In this document: positions 43,149 to 52,784 of the stretch, in pieces
How positions within the stretch are numbered: the first letter of the stretch is position 1
Layout: each line of letters opens with the position of its first letter
NCBI GenBank assembly: GCA_023382975.1
Contig: JAHDXO010000011.1
Coordinates: forward strand, 41,880-105,879
Source: Pirellulaceae bacterium
GTDB lineage: Bacteria; Planctomycetota; Planctomycetia; Pirellulales; Pirellulaceae
DNA length: 64,000 bases
Direction of reading: 5' to 3'
Notes under the pieces: model-generated
What the model was told of the DNA's origin: nothing
Database searches by the model: none
The model's input: the letters and a program-made list of their open reading frames with translations, nothing else
Made by a program: the position numbers and the translations under genes

Positions 43149-46100
43149 ATGCGAGTAAGGAACCGGACCGTGCGATTCGATCGTGGAATAGACCGCATCT
43201 GGTGGATCGTCCTGGCGGGGATACTGCTGTCGGCAGTCGCGGTGGACGATGCGTGGGCAGAGCCGACGGCCAACGAGATCGAGTTCTTTGAGAAGCAGGT
43301 GCGGCCGGCGCTGGTCGAGCACTGCTTCGAGTGTCACAGCGGCGACGCCAAGCGGTTGGAGGCCGGGTTGCGGTTGGACAGTCGCGCCGCGGTGCTGGCA
43401 GGCGGCGACTCGGGACCGGCCGTCGTGCCGGGCAAAGTGGACGAGAGCCTGTTGATCCAGGCCGTGCGTTACGAATCGTTCGAGATGCCGCCGCGCGGCC
43501 GATTACCGGACGCGACAGTCAAGGCACTGGTCAGATGGGTCGAAATGGGGGCTCCTTGGCCTGGCCAACCTGACGACAACTCCTTGGTCCGGCATGCGAT
43601 GGACTGGCGCGAACGAAAAGCGGCGCACTGGTCGTGGCAACCGATCCAACCCCATGCGCCGCCTTCCATCCGGGACGTAGCTTGGCCGACCAGCGACATC
43701 GATCGGTTTATTTTGGCTCGACTGGAAGCCAACGGTCTCGCGCCGGCGCCGCGTGCCGACCGTCGCACGTTGATCCGCCGCTTGTTCTTCGACCTCGTCG
43801 GTCTGCCACCGTCGGCGGAACAGGTCGAGGCGTTCGCGGCGGACGATTCACCCGAGGCAGTCGAGCGCCTCGTCGATCAATTGCTCCAGTCGCCGCATTT
43901 CGGCGAGAAGTGGGCGCGTCACTGGATGGACTTGGTGCGGTACGCCGAGACGCATGGCCACGAATTCGATTACCCGATCCACCACGCTTGGCGGTATCGC
44001 GATTACTTGATTCGCGCCTTCAACTCGGACGTGGCTTACGATCAGTTGATTCTCGAGCATCTGGCAGGCGACTTGCTGCCCAGCCCGCGGCGTCATTTGA
44101 CTGAAGGGTTCAACGAATCGGTCATCGGCACCGGTTTCTGGTTCCTGGGCGAAGCGGTTCACGCGCCGACCGACGTGCGCGGCGACGAGGCGATCCGCAT
44201 CGACAACCAGATCGACGTGATGACCAAGACTTTTCTCGGGCTGACGGTCGCATGCGCGCGCTGCCACGACCACAAGTTCGACCCGATCCCGACGCAGGAC
44301 TACTACGCCCTAACCGGCTTCCTGCAGAGTTCGCGGCGTCACGACGCGATGCTCGATCCGCACGGGCGGATCGCGGCGGCCAACGACCAGTTGCGGGCAT
44401 TGCGGCGAGCGGGTGACGAGGCTTTGGCCGGCGCGATCGATGGGACGCCCCTGGACGCGGAGCGATTTGCCGCCGGGTTGCTGGCGGCCCGCGAGGCGCT
44501 CGCGGACTTGCCGGCGGTAGCCGAGGCATTGCCGACCGACGACGTGCTGCGCGCCGCAGGCCAGCGTCACGGACTGAGCGGCGAACAGGTCGGCCGCTGG
44601 GTGGCGGCGCTGCGCGATCCGGCGATCCGCGATCCATCCCATCCACTGGCCGCTTGGTATCGGCTGACCGACGCGGCTTCGAACGGTGAAGCGGCTTCGC
44701 TGGCGGATTCCCGCAAGCGACTGACGGCCGAAAGGTCGGCGCAAGCGAAGCAGGCCAAATCGCACAACGCGCAGACGGTGTTGTTCGAGAACTTCGATTC
44801 CTTCGCAAACGACAACGGTTGGTTCGTGAGCGGCGAAGCGTTCGATCCGCAACCGACCGCAGCTCGGCAATGGGATGCGTCGTCGCGGGCCGATCTGCCA
44901 GTGCCAACGGGCGTGATGCACAGCGGCTTGAGTTCGAACCGGCTGCACGGCGTACTGCGTTCGCCGACCTTTACGATCGCGCATCCGGCGATCCATTACC
45001 GCCTGAACGCCAAGAATGTGACGATCCGGCTGGTCATCGACGGTTATTTCATGGTGATGTACCACGGCCTGTTATTCGGCGGGATCGAGATGAAAGACGT
45101 GGATACCGGCGGCCAGTTCGTGTGGAAGACTCAGGGCGGAGATCTGAGCCGCTACGTCGGCCATTCGGCCTACATCGAGATCATCGACCAGGGCGACGGC
45201 TTTGCCGCGGTGGACGAGATCCGCTTTTCCGACGGCCCCGCGCCGCGCGATCCGCCAAGTCGATTGGCCCAGCGGATGCTCGATGACGCGGCCGGGGATT
45301 CGATCGAAGAACTGGCCGGATCTTGCGCGACGATCTGGACGGAATCCGTACAACGATGGCGTCAGGGGACGGCCGACCGCGAGCAGATCGCCTTGCTGGC
45401 CTGGGCGTTCGGTCATCGACTGGCAACGTCGGCGCCCGTGACGTCCGACGTCTCGCAGCAGATGGCTGGGATCGAATCTGGTCTGCCAACACCGACGTAC
45501 GCGTTGTCGCTGACCGACGGCACCGGCGAGGACGATCGCGTTCACATCCGCGGCAGCCACAGGAACTTCGGCGACCCCGTTGCGCGGCGGCTGCTGATCG
45601 CCCTGGACGGCGAAGACGCTTCGCCGGTCGGCGAGGGCAGCGGGCGACTTCCGCTTGCCCAGCGCATCGTCGATCCGGCCAATCCCTTTCCGGCACGCGT
45701 CATGGTCAACCGGCTGTGGCACCATCTGCTCGGACGCGGGATCGTGCCCAGCGTGGACGATTTCGGCGTCATGGGCCAGCCTCCGACGCATCCGGAGTTG
45801 CTCGATTGGCTGGCGGCGGATTTTCAGCAGCATGGCTGGTCGATCAAGCACACGATCCGCCGGATCGTCACCTCCAACACCTACCGTATGGCCAGCAAGC
45901 CGCAGGCGGACGACGGCCGCGCCACCGAGATCGACCCGGACAACCAATTGCTGCACCGCATGCCCAAGCGACGTTTGCAGGCCGAGGCGATTCGCGACGC
46001 CATGTTGGCCGTCTCGGGCCGGCTGGACCGTACGATGCATGGTCCGAGCGTCCCGGTCCATTTGACCTCGTTCATGGAAGGCCGCGGGCGGCCAAGCAGC

Positions 46101-46514
46101 GGGCCGCTGGACGGCAGCGGCCGGCGGAGCGTGTACATCGAGATCCGGCGCAATTTCCTGTCGCCGATGATGCTGGCGTTCGACATGCCCAGCCCCTTCA
46201 GCACGATGGGTCGGCGAAGCGTTTCGAACGTGCCGGCTCAGTCGCTGATCCTGATGAACGATCCCTTTGTGCTGTCGCAGGCGCGTCAGTGGGCCGAACG
46301 GATGTTGCGCGAGCATGACACGGCCGATGCGCGGATCGCAGCCATGTTCCTGAACGCCTTCGGCCAGTCGCCGACTGCCGCGCAAGTGGACCGGACTCGG
46401 CAGTTCCTGGACTCGCAAGCGAGTCTGTACGCCGCCTCGCCGGACGACGTGCGGGTCTGGACGGACTTGGCCCATACGCTGTTCAACATGAAAGAGTTTG
46501 TGTTCTTGAATTGA
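43149..46514 (+). CDS. PSCyt1-DUF1549-DUF1553 exported protein
   Basis: A 1121-residue exported protein. After a signal or anchor (RIWWIVLAGILLSAVAVDDA) comes a cytochrome-type PSCyt1 segment with VEHCFECHSGD (CxxCH) and FEMPPRGRLPDATVKALVRW. Next is DUF1549 (~165-370; KWARHWMDLVRYAETHGHEF, CARCHDHKFDPIPTQDYYAL), then a ~350-residue middle region including a beta-rich domain, and DUF1553 (~830-1115; RVMVNRLWHHLLGRGIVPSV, RRSVYIEIRRNFLSPMMLAF). Typical planctomycete architecture of unknown reaction, probably periplasmic and haem-bearing. A DUF1501 gene follows. Start chosen from the promoter position and the signal peptide; no clear Shine-Dalgarno. Confidence 0.87.
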   Translation: MRVRNRTVRFDRGIDRIWWIVLAGILLSAVAVDDAWAEPTANEIEFFEKQVRPALVEHCFECHSGDAKRLEAGLRLDSRAAVLAGGDSGPAVVPGKVDESLLIQAVRYESFEMPPRGRLPDATVKALVRWVEMGAPWPGQPDDNSLVRHAMDWRERKAAHWSWQPIQPHAPPSIRDVAWPTSDIDRFILARLEANGLAPAPRADRRTLIRRLFFDLVGLPPSAEQVEAFAADDSPEAVERLVDQLLQSPHFGEKWARHWMDLVRYAETHGHEFDYPIHHAWRYRDYLIRAFNSDVAYDQLILEHLAGDLLPSPRRHLTEGFNESVIGTGFWFLGEAVHAPTDVRGDEAIRIDNQIDVMTKTFLGLTVACARCHDHKFDPIPTQDYYALTGFLQSSRRHDAMLDPHGRIAAANDQLRALRRAGDEALAGAIDGTPLDAERFAAGLLAAREALADLPAVAEALPTDDVLRAAGQRHGLSGEQVGRWVAALRDPAIRDPSHPLAAWYRLTDAASNGEAASLADSRKRLTAERSAQAKQAKSHNAQTVLFENFDSFANDNGWFVSGEAFDPQPTAARQWDASSRADLPVPTGVMHSGLSSNRLHGVLRSPTFTIAHPAIHYRLNAKNVTIRLVIDGYFMVMYHGLLFGGIEMKDVDTGGQFVWKTQGGDLSRYVGHSAYIEIIDQGDGFAAVDEIRFSDGPAPRDPPSRLAQRMLDDAAGDSIEELAGSCATIWTESVQRWRQGTADREQIALLAWAFGHRLATSAPVTSDVSQQMAGIESGLPTPTYALSLTDGTGEDDRVHIRGSHRNFGDPVARRLLIALDGEDASPVGEGSGRLPLAQRIVDPANPFPARVMVNRLWHHLLGRGIVPSVDDFGVMGQPPTHPELLDWLAADFQQHGWSIKHTIRRIVTSNTYRMASKPQADDGRATEIDPDNQLLHRMPKRRLQAEAIRDAMLAVSGRLDRTMHGPSVPVHLTSFMEGRGRPSSGPLDGSGRRSVYIEIRRNFLSPMMLAFDMPSPFSTMGRRSVSNVPAQSLILMNDPFVLSQARQWAERMLREHDTADARIAAMFLNAFGQSPTAAQVDRTRQFLDSQASLYAASPDDVRVWTDLAHTLFNMKEFVFLN

Positions 46515-46516
46515 CG

Positions 46517-46580
46517 GTAGCCGGATTCGTGAGAATTCGGACCGAAGCACATCCACCCGAATTTTCACGAGTCCGGCCAC
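46517..46580. repeat. Dispersed 24-bp arm, inverted pair
   Basis: Arms of the same family as the 38561 element at 46517-46540 (GTAGCCGGATTCGTGAGAAT onward) and, inverted with four mismatches, at 46557-46580. They fill the gap between the PSCyt1-DUF1549 stop and the DUF1501 ATG, so they would form a hairpin inside the operon's transcript. Confidence 0.75.
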
Positions 46581-46581
46581 G

Positions 46582-48024
46582 ATGAAAAGGACCCTGCCCA
46601 TGCATTGCCAACAATTCGTCCGGTCGCCGCTCTCCCGGCGCGAGATGCTGCGCACCTGTGCAGGCGGGTTTGGCGCGGTGGCCTTGAGCGCTTTGTTCAA
46701 CGACCGGGCGTTCGCCTCGGCCAACCCTCTGGCGCCCAAGCCGCCGCATTTCCCGCCCAAGGCGCGCAACGTGATCTTTCTGTACATGGACGGCGGCCCT
46801 TCGCAAGTCGATACGTTCGATTACAAGCCGCTGCTGGCGAAGTTTCACGGCGAAGATCCGCGGCAGGCGATGGGCCAGCTCGAACCAACCCAGTTCAACA
46901 ACATCGGCCGGGTCATGAAGTCGCCGTGGAACTTCCGCCAGTACGGCGAGAGCGGAACGTGGGTCAGCGATCTGTTCCCGCATCTGGCCCGACACGTCGA
47001 TGATCTGTGCGTGATCAAATCGATGGTCGCTCCGTTCCCCGAGCACACGGCGGCCAATTATTTCCTGCACACCGGTTCCGGATTGCAGGGACGGCCCAGC
47101 ATGGGCGCGTGGGTCGGGTACGGCCTGGGCAGCGAGAGTCAAGATCTGCCCGGATTCATCGTGCTGAACGGCGGCCTGATCCCGCCGGGCGGTTTGGACA
47201 ATTTCAATTCCGGATTCCTGCCCGCGGCGTACCAGGGGTCCGTCTTCAAACCGGGAGAGCATCCGGTGGCCAACATCCGGCCGGTCGAACCGTCCCCCGA
47301 ACTGCAGCGCAACAAGCTGGCGCTGTTGGCCGATTTGGATGCCCAATCGTTGCAGCGGACCGGGACGGATGATTCGCTGGAATCGGCGATCGCCAATTAT
47401 GAAACGGCCTTCCGCATGCAGACGGCGGTGCCCGAACTGATGGATCTGAGCGACGAGACCGAGGCGACGCAGCGGATGTACGGCTTCGAGGAACCTTGGC
47501 AGGGCACCAAGATCTTCGCGCGGCAATGCTTGCTGGCCCGGCGATTGGTCGAGCGCGGGGTGCGTTTCATCGAACTGACTTGCCCCGGCGGCAACGGCGA
47601 CCGGTGGGACCAGCACGGCAATCTGGTCGACGGGCACCAGAAGAACGCCGTTTCGGTCGATCAGCCGATCGCCGCCCTGCTGACCGATCTCAAGACGCGC
47701 GGATTGCTCGACACGACGTTGGTGGTGTGGACCGGCGAGTTCGGTCGGACCCCGTTTGCGCAGGGCAGCGACGGCCGCGACCACAATCAATTCGCCTTTA
47801 CGCTATGGGTGGCCGGCGGCGGCACGAAAGGCGGTTGCTCGTACGGCGAGACGGACGAGTGGGGCTACAAGACGGTGCGCGACCGGGTCGAAGTCCACGA
47901 TCTGCACGCCACCATGCTGCATCTGCTGGGACTCGATCACACCAGGACGACGTTCCGCTTCAGTTCCCGCGACATGCGGTTGACCGATGTCCACGGACGC
48001 GTGCTGAACGATATACTGGCGTAA
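46582..48024 (+). CDS. DUF1501 Tat-exported protein
   Basis: A 480-residue DUF1501 protein with a twin-Arg leader (SRREMLRTCAGGFGAVALSA). Blocks seen: VIFLYMDGGPSQVDTFDYKP, HTAANYFLHTGSGLQGRPSM, CLLARRLVERGVRFIELTCP, and VVWTGEFGRTPFAQGSDGRD HNQF. It follows the PSCyt1-DUF1549-DUF1553 gene by 67 bases and is the usual operon partner. The second DUF1501 copy (38721) is more distant in sequence. Export through the Tat pathway suggests cofactor loading or folding before export; reaction unknown. Confidence 0.9.
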   Translation: MKRTLPMHCQQFVRSPLSRREMLRTCAGGFGAVALSALFNDRAFASANPLAPKPPHFPPKARNVIFLYMDGGPSQVDTFDYKPLLAKFHGEDPRQAMGQLEPTQFNNIGRVMKSPWNFRQYGESGTWVSDLFPHLARHVDDLCVIKSMVAPFPEHTAANYFLHTGSGLQGRPSMGAWVGYGLGSESQDLPGFIVLNGGLIPPGGLDNFNSGFLPAAYQGSVFKPGEHPVANIRPVEPSPELQRNKLALLADLDAQSLQRTGTDDSLESAIANYETAFRMQTAVPELMDLSDETEATQRMYGFEEPWQGTKIFARQCLLARRLVERGVRFIELTCPGGNGDRWDQHGNLVDGHQKNAVSVDQPIAALLTDLKTRGLLDTTLVVWTGEFGRTPFAQGSDGRDHNQFAFTLWVAGGGTKGGCSYGETDEWGYKTVRDRVEVHDLHATMLHLLGLDHTRTTFRFSSRDMRLTDVHGRVLNDILA

Positions 48025-48026
48025 GG

Positions 48027-48099
48027 CAGTCCGCGGGCGCCAAACGCGGGTTCTGAATACTGGCATGACGTGGCCCGCGGGCGCCGAACGCGGGTCCCG
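48027..48099. repeat. GC-rich hairpin repeat, two copies
   Basis: Copies at 48027-48055 and 48071-48099, related to CCGCGGGCGCCGAACGCGGG. Each can form a short stem (CCCGCG/CGCGGG) around a GGCGCC-type loop. They lie directly after the DUF1501 stop and may end or stabilise that transcript. The same family occurs at 52701-52781 with a one-base change. Confidence 0.7.
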
Positions 48100-48135
48100 A
48101 TGCCGCTACATCCATCGTCGCCGTCAACTATCCTC

Positions 48136-48159
48136 GTACCCGAATTCGTGAGATTTCGG
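48136..48159 (+). repeat. Dispersed 24-bp arm, single copy
   Basis: GTACCCGAATTCGTGAGATT followed by TCGG matches the 24-bp arm at 38584 with a few differences. No second arm is found nearby. It lies 10 bases before the ATG of the lipoprotein metallopeptidase, where it could affect translation. Confidence 0.65.
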
Positions 48160-48169
48160 ATCCAGAAAC

Positions 48170-49777
48170 ATGGCTCGATCCCTGTTCGCCCCCGTAAATC
48201 CCGCACGCTGCGCCCGCATGTTGGCGTTGCTCGTCTGTTCCACAATCTTTGCCGGCTGCGGAAAACAGCCGTCGGCGACGGCCGGAAAATCCCTTGCGCC
48301 GCCATCGCGATCCGTCCCCGCCGAGACTCGGCAACCATCGGCGCCGACGCCTAAACCTGCACCACCCGATATTCAACCGCCGGCCGCAGCGCCAGAATCG
48401 CCTGCCGCGCCTGCCAAGCCCAAGACCGCGCTGAAGCCCGAGCCGCCGCGCCGCTCGCTGGCCGATCTGCTGGACCAACCGGACGACGGCACCTTTGCGC
48501 CGCCGTTCATGCCGGGACAGCCAGCGGGGCAGCCGCGCAGTTCGACGATTCCGATCGACGACGCGAAAGTCGCCGCGGCCGGCATCCGCAAGCTCTCCGG
48601 CCAGCACCTGACGCTGTACACCGATGTGCCCAGCCAACCGGTCGTCGACGAACTGCCCGACGTGTTCGACGCCGCGGTGCCCGAGTGGTGTCGGTATTTC
48701 GGCATGGATCCGCTGGAAGTGGCCGATTGGCACGTGACCGGCTTTCTGGTCCAGGAGAAGACCCGCTTTCAAGGCACCGGGCTGATGCCTGCGGACCTGC
48801 CGCCGTTTCTGAACGGCTACCAGCGCGGGCCGTACATTTGGGCTTACGAGCAGTCGGACGCCTACTACCGCCGCCATCTGCTGCTGCACGAGGGTGTGCA
48901 TGGATTCATGAACCTGCTGGTCGGCGGCATCGGGCCGCCTTGGTACGCCGAAGGAATGGCCGAATTGCTGAGCACCCATCTCTGGCAAGACGGCCGGATC
49001 AAGATCGCCTATATGCCCGAGGATAAGTCCGAAACGCCCGGTTGGGGACGCATCAAGATCGTACGGGACGACCTGCAGGCCGGTCGCGGGATGATGCCGA
49101 TCAGCATCATGAACTACGGGCCTCAGGCGCATCTGCAGAACGAGCCCTACGGCTGGTGCTGGGCGCTGGCCGCGTTCTTGGACGGGCATCCCGCGTACCG
49201 CGATCGCTTTCGCAGCCTGTTTCACCGAGTCCGCGAACCGAACTTGACCGAAGCTTGCCAGCAGTTGTACGCCGACGACTGGATCGACTTGAACGAGCAA
49301 TGGCAGATCTTTGTCGTCGATCTGGACTATGGCTATAACCTGGAGCGTGCTGCGGTTCTGCGAAAGCCGCCCGCGGCACTGCCACCCGGCGGAACAACGG
49401 TCACGGTCGATGCGACTCGCGGCTGGCAATCGACGGGCATTTGGCTCGAAGCCAATCAGGCCTATCGATTAATCGCCACAGGTCGGTACCAAGTGGCCCA
49501 GACGACCGAGATCTGGTGGTGCGAGCCGGGGGGTGTGACGATTCATTACCACCGCGGGCAACCGCTGGGCCTGCTGGTCGGTGCTGTCCGCGACGATTCC
49601 CAGCCGCTCGCTGGACTCTCGCCGTTGACTCGCCCGGAACCCGTCGGGCTCTCGCGAACCTGGATTCCCGAGACTAGTGGCACACTGTACCTGAAGATCA
49701 ACGAATCGTCCGCCCAACTGGCCGACAACCAAGGCGAATTGACCGTCCGCATCGAACCTGCCGCCCCGTCCGGCTGA
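48170..49777 (+). CDS. Lipoprotein with HExxH metallopeptidase motif and PA-IL-like tail
   Basis: A 535-residue lipoprotein (signal to lipobox FAGC at ~30). Residues ~35-130 are Pro/Ala-rich linker. A central domain at ~145-400 holds HEGVHGFMN (HExxH) at ~244 and PWYAEGMAELLSTHLW, giving a second Glu about 25 residues on, as in gluzincin peptidases. Residues ~405-530 (TVTVDATRGWQSTGIWLEAN, LGLLVGAV, GTLYLKINESSAQLADNQGE) resemble the PA-IL (LecA) lectin-like sandwich. It may cleave or process envelope proteins while bound to sugar. No partner gene is obvious. Confidence 0.8.
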   Translation: MARSLFAPVNPARCARMLALLVCSTIFAGCGKQPSATAGKSLAPPSRSVPAETRQPSAPTPKPAPPDIQPPAAAPESPAAPAKPKTALKPEPPRRSLADLLDQPDDGTFAPPFMPGQPAGQPRSSTIPIDDAKVAAAGIRKLSGQHLTLYTDVPSQPVVDELPDVFDAAVPEWCRYFGMDPLEVADWHVTGFLVQEKTRFQGTGLMPADLPPFLNGYQRGPYIWAYEQSDAYYRRHLLLHEGVHGFMNLLVGGIGPPWYAEGMAELLSTHLWQDGRIKIAYMPEDKSETPGWGRIKIVRDDLQAGRGMMPISIMNYGPQAHLQNEPYGWCWALAAFLDGHPAYRDRFRSLFHRVREPNLTEACQQLYADDWIDLNEQWQIFVVDLDYGYNLERAAVLRKPPAALPPGGTTVTVDATRGWQSTGIWLEANQAYRLIATGRYQVAQTTEIWWCEPGGVTIHYHRGQPLGLLVGAVRDDSQPLAGLSPLTRPEPVGLSRTWIPETSGTLYLKINESSAQLADNQGELTVRIEPAAPSG

Positions 49778-49924
49778 ATGTCGGCGTTCGCGATGCCGAA
49801 TGCCGATCCAACATATCCTGCCGACGCGAGGGTGTTCCCAGCTCGCCTCGCGGTTCCGGCAGACTGCAATTTGGCGGCGAACCTGTTATCTTGTACTTCT
49901 TCCCATTTTCCCAAGGAGCAAACG

Positions 49925-50791
49925 ATGAACGAGAGCAAACTCTCCCGGCGCGGTCTGATCTGTGGAGCAACGGTCGTCGCGGCCGGTGCGGTGGCCGGAC
50001 GAATTGGTGCCCAGGACGAAGCCAAGGAAATCCAACGGGTCGTCACCAACGGCCGGATCAACCAGTCGGTCAGCCGCTGGTGCTATCGCAACCTGAGCTT
50101 GGACGAATTGTGCCAGGCATCGGCCAAGATTGGACTGAAAGGAATCGACCTGCTGAATCCCAGCGATTTTCCGACCGTGAAGAAGTACGGATTGGTTTGC
50201 ACGATGGCCTCCGGCGGCGGCAGCCTGAACGACAAAGCGAAGCACGAGGGGACGATCGCCAAGATTCGCGAGAACATCGAAGCGGCCGCCGAATACGGCT
50301 TTCCCAATGTCATCGCCATGGCGGGCAACCACAACGACATCCCCAACGACGTCGGGATCGAGAACGCGGTCGCGGCGCTGAAACAGGTCGCCGGCCTGGC
50401 CGAAGAGAAGAAAGTCTGCGTCTGCGTCGAGTACCTGAACAGCCGGGTCGACCATCCGGGCTACGCCTTTGACAACATGGCCTGGGGTGTCGAAGTCTGC
50501 CAGCGGGTCGGGTCGCCGCAGGTCAAGATCCTGTACGACATCTACCACGCGCAGATCATGGAGGGCGACATCATCCGCACGATCCGCACGCACAAGGACT
50601 TGATCGGGCATTACCACACGGGCGGCAATCCGGGGCGGAACGAGATCGACGAAACTCAGGAACTGTACTACCCGGCCATCATGCGCGCCATCGTGGAAAC
50701 CGGCTTCACCGGCTACGTCGCCCACGAATTCGTGCCCAAACGCGACCCGCTCACGTCACTTGCCCAGGCGGCCAAGATCTGCGACGTGTAA
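49925..50791 (+). CDS. Tat-exported hydroxypyruvate isomerase-like TIM barrel
   Basis: A 288-residue sugar-phosphate-isomerase-type barrel. A Tat leader (SRRGLICGATVVAAGAVAGR) precedes the barrel. NGRINQSVSRWCYRNLSLDE, CVEYLNSRVDHPGY, ILYDIYHAQIMEGDIIRTIR, IGHYHTGGNPGRNEIDETQE and YVAHEFVPKRDP match the hydroxypyruvate isomerase (Hyi) group of the AP-endonuclease-2-like barrels, with His/Glu/Asp metal ligands. Export by Tat is unusual for the E. coli enzyme but typical of planctomycete paralogues; the true substrate is unknown. AAGGAG precedes the ATG by seven bases. Confidence 0.88.
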   Translation: MNESKLSRRGLICGATVVAAGAVAGRIGAQDEAKEIQRVVTNGRINQSVSRWCYRNLSLDELCQASAKIGLKGIDLLNPSDFPTVKKYGLVCTMASGGGSLNDKAKHEGTIAKIRENIEAAAEYGFPNVIAMAGNHNDIPNDVGIENAVAALKQVAGLAEEKKVCVCVEYLNSRVDHPGYAFDNMAWGVEVCQRVGSPQVKILYDIYHAQIMEGDIIRTIRTHKDLIGHYHTGGNPGRNEIDETQELYYPAIMRAIVETGFTGYVAHEFVPKRDPLTSLAQAAKICDV

Positions 50792-50925
50792 GGACGCTGT
50801 CAGCAAGGGTGTTCCGGTCCCCGGGGCGGAATCCACCATCTGCTCCGGGGGCGGCATCTGGCCGGAAAACTCTTGCCGTTTCCTCCGCAAGTCATCTATG
50901 ATGAACGCGGAAAGGTCTTCGGCAA

Positions 50926-52692
50926 GTGCTTGAATCCCGTACTTCCCACATCGCGGAGCGTCGTGCGCCGGGGGCGTCGTGCGAGGCGCCGCCGGTGTAC
51001 ATCCCGCCTCCGGTGCCCCCTCCGCAATTGGTGCCGGTGCCGCGACTCGACGCGGCCCCTCCATGCGCGCTGCCGCCTCCGCCGCCCGACGCGGTGGTCC
51101 AGGAATCCCGCGAGCGACTTCGGCAACGGCAGGCTCAGTTCCTGGTATTCGCCGCGTTGCCCGGCGGGTTGACCAGTCTGGTGGTCCACTTGGGCTTGCT
51201 AATCGGTTTGGCCGTCTATGCGCTGACGCAGCCGTTTCTGGGCGACCGAACGATCTCGGTCGAAGTCGTTCCCTCGGTCGACGAAGTGACCGAGGACTTG
51301 GTCGAGTTGACGGTGGACATCCCGCCGCTGTTGGACGATATCGTCGAGGCGCCGTTGGCCGAGACGCAGACGTGGGACGACGCAACGCTGGAAATGCCCG
51401 ATCAAGTGCTGGATGCCCAGTTACTGGATCTGCTGGCGCCGCGGATGACTTCGGCCAGCGATCCGGTTCTGGGCGGCGGCGTGGAGAGCGGTTTCGTCGC
51501 GCCGCGCGTCCGCGGCGGGGAATTGGCCACTCGGGCACAACGCCGCCGCCAGGCGCTGGCCTACGGCGCCACGATGGACAGCGAAAACGCGGTCGATCTG
51601 GCACTCGAGTGGCTGGTCAGGCATCAGCGCAGCGACGGCTCGTGGAGTTTCCAGCACCGCGCGGGCGATCACCAGTGCCCCGCGTGCCTCTGTTCGGCCG
51701 AGGGCCGTGCGGGTGCGGAAAACGGAGCCACCGGCATGGTGCTGTTGGCTTTGCTCGGTGCCGGGCACACGCATCGGGAGGGCCAGTACCGGGAGTCCGT
51801 CACCGGCGGGCTGCGCTACCTGATCCAACGGCAGAAGCCCGATGGCAACTTGATGGATGCCAGCGGCAATATGTACAGCCAAGGCTTGGCGACCTTGGCC
51901 TTGTGCGAAGCCGTGGCGATGACGCGTTACACGGACCAGCGAAGCGTTGCAGCGGCTGGCGCCGGCGACGCCGAATCCGCAGAGGCAGCGACGCCGAGTG
52001 CTTTCGCGCAGCCGATCGATTTCGTCGAATTGTCCGACGCGGCTCAACGGGGCGTCCAGTTTATCGAATACGCGCAACATGCAGGCGGGGGGTGGCGTTA
52101 CACTCCCTTGCAAACGGGGGACACATCCATCGTGGGCTGGCAGTTGATGGCGCTCAAGAGCGGCTACTTGGCCGGTTTGTCCGTGGACCCGCAGGTCGTC
52201 AAACGCTCGGTGGTATTTCTGGATTCCGTCGCCGAGGACCAAGTCGGCTCCTGCTACGGATACATGAGCGGGACACGGCGAACCCGCGTGCCCGTCGGGT
52301 CCGCCTCGGCCACCACGGCCATCGGCCTGCTCTGCCGCATGTACACCGGCTGGCCGCGGAACCATCCAGGGATGACGTTGGGCGTCAAGCGGCTGATGCT
52401 ATCCCGCCAACCCAACAAGGGCATGTACTTCTACTACTATGCCATGCAGGTCATGCATCATTACGGCGGTGCCGATTGGCAAGAGTGGAACGACGGGTTT
52501 CGCAACGACTTGGTCAAACAGCAGCGGCGCCAAGGCCGCGAGGCGGGCAGTTGGCTGTTCCGGGGCGCCCACGACGATGCCGGACGTCTGTATTGCACGG
52601 CGATGGCCGCCATGTGTCTGGAAGTGTACTATCGCTACTCGCCCATCTACGGCGACGAAGCCGTCGCAGCAACCACAGCCGACGACCGCTGA
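50926..52692 (+). CDS. Membrane-anchored terpenoid-cyclase-fold protein
   Basis: A 588-residue protein with GTG start, N-terminal Pro-rich cytoplasmic stretch (PPVYIPPPVPPPQLVPVPRL), one membrane helix at ~78-102 and a linker of acidic residues, a TonB-like topology. Residues ~220-560 are alpha/alpha-toroid repeats of the prenyltransferase/squalene-oxidase type (DLALEWLVRHQRSDGSWSFQ, GLRYLIQRQKPDGNLMDASG, AQRGVQFIEYAQHAGGGWRY). It lacks a DxDD cyclase motif, so it probably is not a terpene cyclase but a structural or binding version common in planctomycetes. Confidence 0.8.
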   Translation: MLESRTSHIAERRAPGASCEAPPVYIPPPVPPPQLVPVPRLDAAPPCALPPPPPDAVVQESRERLRQRQAQFLVFAALPGGLTSLVVHLGLLIGLAVYALTQPFLGDRTISVEVVPSVDEVTEDLVELTVDIPPLLDDIVEAPLAETQTWDDATLEMPDQVLDAQLLDLLAPRMTSASDPVLGGGVESGFVAPRVRGGELATRAQRRRQALAYGATMDSENAVDLALEWLVRHQRSDGSWSFQHRAGDHQCPACLCSAEGRAGAENGATGMVLLALLGAGHTHREGQYRESVTGGLRYLIQRQKPDGNLMDASGNMYSQGLATLALCEAVAMTRYTDQRSVAAAGAGDAESAEAATPSAFAQPIDFVELSDAAQRGVQFIEYAQHAGGGWRYTPLQTGDTSIVGWQLMALKSGYLAGLSVDPQVVKRSVVFLDSVAEDQVGSCYGYMSGTRRTRVPVGSASATTAIGLLCRMYTGWPRNHPGMTLGVKRLMLSRQPNKGMYFYYYAMQVMHHYGGADWQEWNDGFRNDLVKQQRRQGREAGSWLFRGAHDDAGRLYCTAMAAMCLEVYYRYSPIYGDEAVAATTADDR

Positions 52693-52700
52693 CGGCCAAG

Positions 52701-52781
52701 TGGCCTGCGGGCGCCGAACGCAGGTCCGCGTTGCAGCAATGGCGAGTGACGAAGTGGCCTGCGGGCGCCGAACGCAGGTCC
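52701..52781. repeat. GC-rich hairpin repeat, two identical copies
   Basis: Identical 27-base copies at 52701-52727 and 52755-52781, core CCTGCGGGCGCCGAACGCAG, each folding through CCTGCG/CGCAGG. They fill the gap between two convergent genes, the last copy ending three bases from the stop of the alpha-E gene. Position at 3' ends, as at 48027-48099, suggests a transcript end or REP-like role. Confidence 0.8.
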
Positions 52782-52784
52782 ATC

